NCBI GenBank assembly: GCA_036732025.1
Contig: DAINDE010000003.1
Span: 71,863 to 135,862, forward strand
Origin: SSSZ01 sp036732025
Lineage (GTDB): Bacteria > Pseudomonadota > Gammaproteobacteria > Burkholderiales > Rhodocyclaceae
Reading direction: 5' to 3'
Length of the DNA: 64,000 nt
Made by a program: the position numbers and the translations under genes. A model generated the notes under the pieces. That model was not told the origin of the DNA. It did no database searches and saw nothing but the letters and a program-made list of their open reading frames with translations. Below, piece after piece: positions 16,879-24,244 of this stretch (positions within the stretch are counted from its first letter, which is position 1; each line of letters starts with the position of its first letter).

Positions 16879-18138
16879 TCACACCGGCACGGCCGCCCCG
16901 TCGTCATCGTCGCGCTTCGGCTCGGGTGAGCCAACCGGCCGGCCACTTGGCTTGATGATCCTGCCGATATAGGCATCTGCGGCCCTTGCGCGCGCATGCC
17001 CCGCCAGTTGCGACACCGCCAGCCGCGCCGCCCGATCCAGTTCCGGTGATACCGGCCCGCCACCCCGGACCGGCGACGGCACGCCAGCGACATCTTCATA
17101 GGCATCGTTAAGAACCTCGTGGCGCAAGCCATGACCTGTCGCCCCCTGCTGGCGCAAGGTGATGCCGAATTTCTCCAGGACGTAGTCCAGCCGCCGCAGG
17201 TTACGCTTCAAGTCCCGACGCGGATCGCCCATGTGGGCGTCGCGGCTGTCGACCACGCCTTGGGCAAACTCCAGTGCTGCCAGATGAACCGGACTGTCCA
17301 AGGGAATCCAGCGCACCCGGCCGCCCTTGCCCTTGACCCATGCATACCGATCCGCCTGCTGCTGGTTCTCTGGCAGCCCGGTCTCGCTGAATGGCATGAC
17401 GTGCTGGAACGGCCGGAACTGCACCGACTCCTTGCGCCGTAGCCCCAGGGCCGACATCAGCCGCAGCGATGCGCCGACACGGAGGTCGAACTTGCACGCC
17501 TCGGCGATCACCGCCTCGGCATCGATCTCTTGGGCGCTCCAGCTCTTGTCGCGCTGGGCGGACTCATGGCGCTGGTACTCCTCTAGGCTCAGGCCGTAGT
17601 GGCCCGGCTTGCGCACGAAGCCGTGCTTGCCCATCCACATCGCCAGTCCCCGCAGGAAGCTCAGGTAGGTCTGGATCGTCGCCGGTGCCAGATGCGCCTG
17701 CTGCCAGACCTGCACCATGGCATGGATGTGCTTCTGCCCGAGGTTGCGCGGGTCCGGTACCGTCTTGAAACCGGCCTTCAGCTTCAGGTCGCGGAAGAAG
17801 CGCCGCAGAAACTGCGCACGCTCTTGCCGCGTCTTGTGCGAGACGGTTTTCTCCAGCGCCGTGTGCTGGGTGTTGAAGAGTTTGATCAGGACCTCCAGCA
17901 CCTTGAGCGGCGGCGCCTTGCCCGGTTGGTAGCGGGCGAGGATTTCCTGGGTGGTCTTGCCCGCCCAACTCTGGGGGCGAGCGGGTTGCTGCTGGCTGGA
18001 ACGCCCGGGGCTGGCAGGTTCCTGCACCCGGCGGCGAGAAGTACGGCGAAGAATGGCGTCGGACACGGTGATGGCTCCATGGTCGAAGGCCCGCCGCCCG
18101 AACGGCAAGCCGATGTTGGCGATGAAAGTGGAATCCAC
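16879..18138 (-). CDS. Tyrosine recombinase (phage-type integrase)
   Basis: 419-residue site-specific recombinase. An N-terminal core-binding helical domain (about residues 60-190) is followed by the catalytic domain with the box I Arg (SALGLRRKESVQF), the HxxR-type box (GHGLRHEVLNDAY) and the C-terminal segment LAGHARARAADAYIG carrying the His/Arg and the nucleophile Tyr. The catalytic set appears intact. The start is GTG 18138, and a shorter start is possible. It is separate from the P4-type integrase near 35 kb and may belong to the plasmid/ICE backbone, for example for dimer resolution or integration. Confidence 0.8.
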   Translation of the reverse strand: MDSTFIANIGLPFGRRAFDHGAITVSDAILRRTSRRRVQEPASPGRSSQQQPARPQSWAGKTTQEILARYQPGKAPPLKVLEVLIKLFNTQHTALEKTVSHKTRQERAQFLRRFFRDLKLKAGFKTVPDPRNLGQKHIHAMVQVWQQAHLAPATIQTYLSFLRGLAMWMGKHGFVRKPGHYGLSLEEYQRHESAQRDKSWSAQEIDAEAVIAEACKFDLRVGASLRLMSALGLRRKESVQFRPFQHVMPFSETGLPENQQQADRYAWVKGKGGRVRWIPLDSPVHLAALEFAQGVVDSRDAHMGDPRRDLKRNLRRLDYVLEKFGITLRQQGATGHGLRHEVLNDAYEDVAGVPSPVRGGGPVSPELDRAARLAVSQLAGHARARAADAYIGRIIKPSGRPVGSPEPKRDDDDGAAVPV

Positions 18139-19275
18139 GGCAGTTCCCGGCAGGACGGATTCCGTTGCCCACGCCGGTCAGTGGTCAAGAACTTCGGCAC
18201 CGCACGCGACCACGGCGTCGCGGCGCCTACCCAGGGGTTCGTCGGCCAGCGCGTCTGCGCCCGCCAACTCGGTCGGTCTTAAAAATGAAACGGGTTGATC
18301 CGGCCCATCCGTGCATTTCTGCAGCCATGGGGGTGGTGACGCCGGCCGGCCTCGGGGGCGTGGCTCGGGCATCGACGGCGAGGTCGGGCCTCGCGCCATC
18401 TGGTGGATCGGTTCTGAAGTCGTAGCGCCATCCCCTCGCATGGGTCCGCCCCTGACCGAAAGTCCAGGGCAGTGTCGAGGTTATGAGCGGGAGCGCACGT
18501 GGAGCCCAAGCGGGCAAACACGACCGCGCGCTGCGGAGAACCGCGTGCTCAAAGGATGGCGGGAACAGGGGCACGGCATCGAGTGCCGGCCGGGTGCTCT
18601 GTTGGCCGTGGCGCGCTTCAGGGAGCGCCCAGCGATCAACGCTGGCCAAGCCAGGGACATGCACTACGAGAAAGACCTCGGGACCGCCGCCTCAAGGGCG
18701 ACGGCATTGCCGGTTCGAGACCGGCGCTTCAAGGGCAGGTAACGACTGCGACGCCTTTTGCTCCGCGATGGAGCGGGGCCAGGATGGCCCTCGGGAAACC
18801 GTAGTTGACGCCAAGCGGGTAGGGCGGTCAAGGGGGAGGCTCGAAAGCGCGGCGATTTGCGGAGGATTGCGGGTGGCACTTGCGCGCCCGGGAGAGTGCG
18901 GTAAGGCGTATTTATTGTCGCAAAGCGGCGGGCAACGAGGCGGCGGGCGGGTTTGACGGGGGAAATCTCTGCCTCTGGTCCTGGGCGGGCCAGCTAGCTC
19001 TGTGCATCTACGATCCCCTGCCGCAGATTTGGCTGGGCCGCCTGCTTGGAATGTGCCCTTGACGCGCCCTGACGTAGTGAGACCGTAGTGCGACGTGGAA
19101 ATCGTTTTGCCATCCGTCGCCGGAACTCGACTTTGATTGCAGCCTAGGTCGGCTGGACTTCGAATGCGGTCGAGGTTAATTGCGAAAGCCTGGCAAAGCA
19201 CAGTGGATTTCACGTGGACGGGCCAGATCGGGATGCCGATGCTGGTCGCCGGTCAACTCATTCTTGGAGCCTCAC
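18139..19275. other. 1.1 kb gene-free region between recombinase and parM-like gene
   Basis: No reading frame here has a plausible product. It lies between divergent integrase and partition genes, the usual place for an origin, oriT, centromere-like repeats or a leader. Visible elements: an A-run before a possible start at 18281-18290, the motif GGTAACGACTGCGACGCC (18738-18755) and TTGCGGGTGGCA (18867-18878), both shared in order with 10146-10308, and several short G+C-rich dyads. No iteron array could be recognised by eye. Confidence 0.4.
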
Positions 19276-20325
19276 ATGGACTATGTCGTCAGAGCGGTGG
19301 ATGTCGGTTTCGGCAACACCAAGTACGTCAGCGGCGTGGCCGGCGGTGACATCCGTTGTGCCAGCTTTCCTTCGGTTGCGTACCCGACCATGCGCGAGCC
19401 GTCGGGCCAGCCCGGCTACGAGCGGCGAAAAACGGTCGCGATCCCGATCAACGGCCTCTTCTACGAGGTCGGTCCCGAAGTCGAACTGGCTGCGGACACC
19501 TTTCGCGCTACCCAGATGCATGATCGCTACACCGAGACGCCGGAGTACATGGCGCTGCTGCGAGGGGCTCTGGCACTGATGAAACTAGCTGCCATCGATC
19601 TCCTGGTCGTGGGCCTGCCCGTGGCGGCACTCACGACCAAGAAGGCCGCCCTCGAGAAGGCGGTCACGGGAACGCACGATATCGGCAACGGCAAGAGCGT
19701 GGTGGTCCGTAAAGCGTTGGCTATTGCTCAGCCTCAAGGCGCCCTGGTCGACTTCGCAGCGCAGCACGGGAAGGGGGCCAGCATCGAGCGGGAGCAGAGC
19801 CTGATCCTCGACCCGGGGGCACGGACCTTCGACTGGCTGGTGGCGCGGGGCATGCGCCTGGTGCAGAACAAGAGCCATTCGGTGAACCGGGGGGTGTTCG
19901 ACATCCTGCAAGCGATTGCAGGGGAGATTGGCCACGACATCGGCACGCCTTATAACGATATCGAGGCCATCGACTTGGCCTTGCGGACCGGCAAGAACCC
20001 GGTGATCTACCAGAAGCCCTACGACATCTCGCGCGCCATGCCGATGGCGCACTCCATCGCCCAGCAAGCTGTGGCGTCGATGATGCGCTGGGTCGAGGCG
20101 AGCTACAGCTTCCAGAACATCATCCTGGTGGGTGGGGGAGCGTATCTCTTCAAGAAGGCGGTGAAAGAGGCATTTCCGAAGCACCGGATCCTGGAAGTGA
20201 AGGATCCGCTGCATGCCAACGTACGGGGATTCCAGATCGCCGGCATGAACCATGTGGCCAAGATCTTCGCTGGGGCCAATGCCGTGGCTCAAGGGGGGCG
20301 CGATGAGCGAGAAGAAAATGCCTGA
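19276..20325 (+). CDS. parM: Actin-like plasmid segregation protein (ParM/StbA family)
   Basis: 349-residue actin-fold ATPase. Motifs: phosphate-1 AVDVGFGNTKYV at the N-terminus, phosphate-2 ILDPGARTFDWLVARG, and the adenosine motif IILVGGGAYLFKKA near the C-terminus. Proteins of this type polymerise to push plasmid copies apart and are also found in PRTRC-type and ICE clusters. ATG 19276 follows TTGGAG; longer frames reading from 19180 lack a ribosome site. It overlaps the next small gene by 23 bases, the usual parM-parR layout. Confidence 0.88.
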   Translation: MDYVVRAVDVGFGNTKYVSGVAGGDIRCASFPSVAYPTMREPSGQPGYERRKTVAIPINGLFYEVGPEVELAADTFRATQMHDRYTETPEYMALLRGALALMKLAAIDLLVVGLPVAALTTKKAALEKAVTGTHDIGNGKSVVVRKALAIAQPQGALVDFAAQHGKGASIEREQSLILDPGARTFDWLVARGMRLVQNKSHSVNRGVFDILQAIAGEIGHDIGTPYNDIEAIDLALRTGKNPVIYQKPYDISRAMPMAHSIAQQAVASMMRWVEASYSFQNIILVGGGAYLFKKAVKEAFPKHRILEVKDPLHANVRGFQIAGMNHVAKIFAGANAVAQGGRDEREENA

Positions 20326-20608
20326 GCACGAGACCATCCGCCTGTTGTTCGAACTGGATCGAGTGGATGACCCACAACTCTATGACGACCTGATCCGCTT
20401 CAAGAAAGGGACGAAGCGGATCAACCGGCTGCGACTGCTGGCTCGCGAGGGTGTGCTCGGCCAGCTCGGTCTGGCTGCAGGGGGCATTCTCCAGCGCGTG
20501 GTTCAGGTCTCCGCAGCCAATGCTTTCTCCGCTGCACCGCCGGCGGGGCCGGCGATTCCCATGCCGATCGCCTCGGAGGTGTTCGGCGAACCCATCACGG
20601 ACCGTTGA
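20303..20608 (+). CDS. Small partner of the ParM-like protein (StbB/ParR-like)
   Basis: 101-residue protein beginning MSEKKMPEHETIRLLFELDR, preceded by GGGGGG-rich ribosome-site sequence and overlapping the parM-like gene. The N-terminal half is helical and charged with a basic patch (RFKKGTKRINRLRLL); the C-terminal half is Ala/Pro-rich. Its size, position and overlap fit the DNA-binding adaptor that links an actin-like filament to its centromere. No direct sequence motif proves this; the call is mainly from context. Confidence 0.6.
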   Translation: MSEKKMPEHETIRLLFELDRVDDPQLYDDLIRFKKGTKRINRLRLLAREGVLGQLGLAAGGILQRVVQVSAANAFSAAPPAGPAIPMPIASEVFGEPITDR

Positions 20609-20625
20609 GGAAAAGGAGAATCACT

Positions 20626-21309
20626 ATGTCCAGAAAGCAGACTCCGGCCGTTCGCGACCGGGCGCAAGGCACTCCGCAACATCAGTTGTCTATGCAGCGC
20701 GCAGTTATTCGTCTCTGCTCGCCTGCCGCGACGGTGGCTCCCTTGAACCGCGAGCAATTGAAGAATCTCTTCCTGAGGCTGAGGGGTTACAGCGGTTCGC
20801 GTACGACGTACCTCGCAGTTCGTCTGGCGCTCTACACATTCGTGCACATCTCCGACATGCGCCGCAGCAAGTGGGAAGATGCAAGGCTCGACGAAGCATT
20901 GTGGGATATACGCGCTGATAGGAGCAAAAGTAAGCGTAGGCATCTTGTGCCGCTATCCAATCAGGCAATCAGCGCGCTGCGCGAGTTGTATGAAATCACA
21001 GAGGATGGCGAAAACATGTTCCCCAATGCGCGCCTGCCACGGGGCGTCATGAGCGAGACGAGCATCGGGCAAGCGATGAGGCATCTCGTTATCCCATTAG
21101 GTGGCTCCGTTTTCAGGGCGACGGCTTCAAAGCACCTGCTTGAAATGGGGGGTGCGAATCGGCTGCTGGAATTACAACTGGGGCACGCCGATAGGAACAA
21201 CCTGAAAGGGTTTGATCGCGGGGAAGATATACACGAGCGTCGGGAGATGATGCAGCAATGGGCCGACTGGCTCGATGCGATTGAGGCCGAAATGGTGGAG
21301 GGCGAGTAA
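20626..21309 (+). CDS. Tyrosine-recombinase-like protein lacking catalytic His and Tyr
   Basis: 227 residues resembling only the catalytic half of P4-type integrases. The order matches: LALYTFVHISDMRRSKWED (box I with Arg kept), LVPLSNQAISALRELYEIT, FPNARLPRGVMSETSIGQAMR, then FRATASKHLLEMG where active enzymes have THGFRATAS. The box II His is therefore lost. Further on, LGHADRNNLKGFDRGE has Phe where the nucleophilic Tyr should be (usually RAAYNRAE). The N-terminal arm- and core-binding domains are missing. ATG 20626 follows AAGGAG. Probably a DNA-binding or regulatory derivative, or a decaying gene; the frame is fully open. Confidence 0.7.
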   Translation: MSRKQTPAVRDRAQGTPQHQLSMQRAVIRLCSPAATVAPLNREQLKNLFLRLRGYSGSRTTYLAVRLALYTFVHISDMRRSKWEDARLDEALWDIRADRSKSKRRHLVPLSNQAISALRELYEITEDGENMFPNARLPRGVMSETSIGQAMRHLVIPLGGSVFRATASKHLLEMGGANRLLELQLGHADRNNLKGFDRGEDIHERREMMQQWADWLDAIEAEMVEGE

Positions 21310-21312
21310 ATC

Positions 21313-21492
21313 ATGCAGCAGCGTGACTTCTTGGCTATCCACGGCTGCGTTGACAACATTGCGCGCGATCCAACGCGAAGCGCGTGCCGGTCGAGGATCA
21401 GACGGGACGTCGCCATCCGGATCGATTACCTCGCCGACCAGGAGTATTGCCGTTGGCACTTGTGGTCAGTCCGACCTGGGAGGGGGCGGTGA
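21313..21492 (+). CDS. Small protein of unknown function (59 residues)
   Basis: Open frame from ATG 21313 to TGA 21492, starting three bases after the recombinase-like gene and ending with a four-base GTGA overlap with the CFI-box gene. The product is Arg/Asp-rich with three Cys (GCVD, SACRS, EYCRW) and a Trp-rich end. I recognise no family. The tight coupling on both sides suggests it is translated, possibly as a small operon member. Confidence 0.4.
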   Translation: MQQRDFLAIHGCVDNIARDPTRSACRSRIRRDVAIRIDYLADQEYCRWHLWSVRPGRGR

Positions 21493-21947
21493 GCGACGGA
21501 CGCCGGCCGAGTACCGGCCGGGGGCCGCGTGTCAGCGCATCGGAGCTTGCTCAGATGGGCGTCTGTGAGCGCCTCGCTCTATTCGAGTACCGCTACGGCC
21601 AGCGGCGCTCAGTGCAGCAACGAAAGAGCAGGGCCCGGGGAGGACGAGAACACCGGCGCTTCTATCTGGAAGGACAAGAGCAGTGGGTACGGAGGGGACC
21701 GTGCTTCATCGCGACACTGGTATACGGCGAGGGTTACGAGGTCGCCGTGTTGCGATGGTTCCGCGACCGGGTGCTGCGCCCTTTGATGCCGGGCCGCTTT
21801 CTGATCCTCATGTACTACCGGACGGCACCAACTGTATGCAGAACACTTGTCCGCCATCCATGGTTGATTGGGATGATGCGCGCGCTCCTGCGGCCCGTCG
21901 TTTTGTGGGTGGCCGGGCTGGAAAAATGGAGAAGAGGGGATGACTGA
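21489..21947 (+). CDS. CFI-box protein with a Cas4-like Cys/His N-terminus
   Basis: 152 residues from GTG 21489 (GGGAGGG just upstream). Residues 15-60 (VSASELAQMGVCERLALFEY then RARGGREHRRFY) resemble the N-terminal Cys and GxxxH segment of Cas4/RecB-like nucleases, but no PD-(D/E)XK core follows. Instead, from residue 72 the protein has the CFI-box C-terminal domain: CFIATLVYG, then RWFRDRVLRPLMPGR, MYYRTAPTV and a hydrophobic tail. The function of CFI boxes is unknown. It overlaps the next gene, a Cas4-like nuclease, by eight bases, so the two products may work together. Confidence 0.65.
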   Translation: MSDGRRPSTGRGPRVSASELAQMGVCERLALFEYRYGQRRSVQQRKSRARGGREHRRFYLEGQEQWVRRGPCFIATLVYGEGYEVAVLRWFRDRVLRPLMPGRFLILMYYRTAPTVCRTLVRHPWLIGMMRALLRPVVLWVAGLEKWRRGDD

Positions 21948-22479
21948 AGTCCTGATTCCCAGCGCGTTCTTGATTGCGTTGCTCGTCTGGGCAGGGTACT
22001 ACCTGGGGAACCAAGGGGAGTTGGCTTGGTTGCCAAGGGAACTGTGCCGGGCGCAGCTCGCTTATGCGGAGGAACTGTTCCAGGTTACTGGGGCGGTCGT
22101 TCTGACGGCGAAGGTGGATCGCGGATACCGTACTCCTGCCGGAATCATCATCCTTGTCGAGTTGAAGTGCCGGCTGCAAAACCGCATGTATCCTTCGGAC
22201 ATAATCGAACTCTCTGCGCAGCGGGCGGCCCTCATGGCTCAGATGAGAGAAGAGGTTGCCTTGCACGCCTATGTGGTTGTGCAAGGCCCTTCGGGATATC
22301 GCGCTGCCCACCGTGTCGGCTTGCTTGATGTCGTTGAGGTGGAGGCCTTGATCTCCCGCCGGGAAGCCATTCTGGCGGGCAGTATTTCGCCTCGGCCAAC
22401 TTGTAATCCGCTATTGTGTAGAGGATGTTGGTTCAAGCGATGGTGCGCGGACGAATTGCAGGGTGCTGGCATTCGATGA
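21940..22479 (+). CDS. Membrane-anchored Cas4-like PD-(D/E)XK nuclease-family protein
   Basis: 179 residues: one N-terminal membrane helix (VLIPSAFLIALLVWAGYYLG), then a restriction-endonuclease-like core with Asp60 in LTAKVDRGYR, and Glu74-x-Lys76 in IIILVELKCR, followed by the conserved SDIIELSAQRAAL helix. The end carries four Cys (155, 160, 163, 169 in CNPLLCRGCWFKRWC), as in iron-sulphur Cas4/AddB-type nucleases. Membrane anchoring is unusual for this fold. It is the last gene of a coupled run beginning at 20626. It could process DNA at the membrane during conjugation or defend the element; neither is shown. Confidence 0.65.
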   Translation: MTEVLIPSAFLIALLVWAGYYLGNQGELAWLPRELCRAQLAYAEELFQVTGAVVLTAKVDRGYRTPAGIIILVELKCRLQNRMYPSDIIELSAQRAALMAQMREEVALHAYVVVQGPSGYRAAHRVGLLDVVEVEALISRREAILAGSISPRPTCNPLLCRGCWFKRWCADELQGAGIR

Positions 22480-22528
22480 TGGCCGAGCATCGCTCCGGGG
22501 CTTCAACCCTCGTTGCAATGCAGAGCAT

Positions 22529-23809
22529 TCATTTTGCGCGAAGTTTTTTGGACATTTCCTGGATCGGCATCGCCAGAATCGCGTTGATGACGCGCTGCTG
22601 GCCGGCATGGGCAAATGTCCTGAAACCGTCGGCAATGGCGCTCAATCCGTGGTTGAGGAGGGGGACGAGGGTGTCCAGGAGGTTGGCTGCAACGCTTTCC
22701 CGGAGGCCGAGTTGAGCGCCAAACCCGATCACGTCATCGCGGGTAAGGTCCGCGAAAAAACGGGCCTTCCCGATCGGCATGGTGAGTTCGACGTCCGGCC
22801 AGTAGGGCGGGCGAGGGTCATGTTCCCGGGTTGCGTAGATCACGGTGCTCACCAGGTCATAGAACGGCGCCAAAGTGATCCCGCCGGGGCCGACCAGGAA
22901 AGAGACGTTCTTCATGTGGGCATCGTGATTGCCGATGAGGATGTTGAACACGGTCCACCGGTAAAGGTTGATCCGGGCCTGCGCCGCCGTCCGGCAAAGC
23001 TTGATGCAGTCGTTGAGCGTCTCGGCAGAGGCCTTCGAGTATTTGAGGCGGCGATCGAGAGAAAGCAGTTGCAAGGCGTCGAGCGTGTGGACACGTTCGA
23101 CGACATCGCCCTGGAGACTGCGGTCAAAGCGTTCCACCAGGTAAATCGGTGATGGTGCCTGTCGGAAAGTGACATTGGGAACCGGCAGGCCGACATGCCT
23201 AGCCAGGGTCATGCAGAAATATTCGTTGATCGCCGTATGTGGAAACCCGTCAACCTTACTGTCCGGCTTCAGAATGTGAGTCGAGCATTCGCCACCGACC
23301 GGCTCGAAAATTTGCAAATCCTTCAGGGTGACCGCTAGCTTGGCCTGGGCACCGGCGAGCGACATGCGCTTCGGCGAGTCCGCCGACAGGGAGCGTCGCG
23401 GCAATTCGTCGATTCGGTGCTGCAACTCATCGTCCGGTAAAGGGCAGAGCCCGGATGACGTCACGGAACTGCCGGGAGGCAACAAGGTGATGGCACCGGC
23501 GGATTCTGCACCGAAGTAGGCAAGCAGCCCCCAGGCATCGTTGACGTCGACGGCGGCATCCTTGGCTAGTAGTTCCCGGGCCATTTCTTCGGGCAGGAGG
23601 TTGTCGCAAAACCACTGCACCGGTCGCAAGGAGCCGGTATCGACGATCTTCCCGGCCTGCAATGGCAACATCGGGGAGATCGCGTAGCGCCCCTGGTGGC
23701 CGAGCCAGGCCGGATCGTATTGGAAGGTCCAGAAGCCACCCTCATCCCGGAGGGTGCCGACTGCCTGGCCATTGATGCTGGCAATCAGTTCGCGGACATC
23801 GTCAGTCAT
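22529..23809 (-). CDS. hipA: HipA-family serine/threonine kinase toxin
   Basis: 426 residues with the HipA N-domain (SINGQAVGTLRDEGGFWTFQY) and kinase core: glycine-rich region KRMSLAGAQAKLAV (about residues 147-160), catalytic loop GNHDAHMKN (Asp296) and metal site FYDLV (Asp318), all intact. HipA kinases phosphorylate aminoacyl-tRNA synthetases and induce dormancy; the substrate here is not known. It overlaps hipB by four bases, so antitoxin is made first. It may stabilise the mobile region. Confidence 0.92.
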   Translation of the reverse strand: MTDDVRELIASINGQAVGTLRDEGGFWTFQYDPAWLGHQGRYAISPMLPLQAGKIVDTGSLRPVQWFCDNLLPEEMARELLAKDAAVDVNDAWGLLAYFGAESAGAITLLPPGSSVTSSGLCPLPDDELQHRIDELPRRSLSADSPKRMSLAGAQAKLAVTLKDLQIFEPVGGECSTHILKPDSKVDGFPHTAINEYFCMTLARHVGLPVPNVTFRQAPSPIYLVERFDRSLQGDVVERVHTLDALQLLSLDRRLKYSKASAETLNDCIKLCRTAAQARINLYRWTVFNILIGNHDAHMKNVSFLVGPGGITLAPFYDLVSTVIYATREHDPRPPYWPDVELTMPIGKARFFADLTRDDVIGFGAQLGLRESVAANLLDTLVPLLNHGLSAIADGFRTFAHAGQQRVINAILAMPIQEMSKKLRAK

Positions 23810-24078
23810 CGCGAAATCCTGCGCCGCGGCGGTTGTTGCTCGAAATTCTCGGGGAGTTCGACGCCCGGCGGCAGTTCGAGAACGACGTCGATGCCTAGAT
23901 CGGCCAGCACCGACAGCACCTTGCCGATTTGGGCGGTTTCCTTGCCGCGCTCCAGATCGCTCACGAAAACATGCGAAGCGTTAAGCTCGGTGGCACGCAG
24001 CCCCTGAGCGATTCGGGTGCTGGCGACAATGCGGCCAAGCTCGGCGACGGAGCGGATGCGGTGTCGGGTCGTAGGCAT
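23806..24078 (-). CDS. hipB: HipB-like XRE antitoxin
   Basis: 90-residue helix-turn-helix protein (RSVAELGRIVASTRIAQGLRA, then SHVFVSDLERGKETAQIGKVL) that should bind HipA and repress the operon. ATG 24078 is used; the frame can be extended to a TTG three codons upstream, but that lies in the operator. The C-terminus is Arg/Pro-rich and the stop codon overlaps hipA. Confidence 0.9.
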   Translation of the reverse strand: MPTTRHRIRSVAELGRIVASTRIAQGLRATELNASHVFVSDLERGKETAQIGKVLSVLADLGIDVVLELPPGVELPENFEQQPPRRRISR

Positions 24079-24085
24079 GATGATC

Positions 24086-24162
24086 AAGCTAAAAGAAATT
24101 ATCGATTAGCTTAGTCCCCGATTTGTGTATGTGTCAAATCAAACGCAATATACGTTGCGTTT
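24086..24162 (-). promoter_or_regulatory. hipBA promoter with two inverted repeats
   Basis: Minus-strand -35 TTGACA (24132-24137) and -10 TAAGCT (24108-24113) with an 18-base spacer. A perfect 7-base inverted repeat, AAGCTAA (24086-24092) and TTAGCTT (24106-24112), covers the -10 and reaches the ribosome-site region: a likely HipB operator. A second perfect repeat, AAACGCAA (24141-24148) and TTGCGTTT (24155-24162), sits just upstream of the -35. Confidence 0.6.
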
Positions 24163-24244
24163 AGCGAGTTGGATGTTCAAGAAAACAGGCAAACGAAACA
24201 ATCGTTGATTTTATTGAGCAGGCTAAGTAACTGGGGTCAGGACT

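Noticed and set aside
14804..20608. Full PRTRC cassette (ParB- and ThiF-related) including the ThiF protein near 31 kb
   Set aside because: ParB- and ParM-like genes are present, but the ThiF and JAMM genes at 29.5-31.7 kb are an E2-E1 fusion and Cap3 in a CBASS operon with a CD-NTase and SAVED effector, and the other PRTRC genes are absent.
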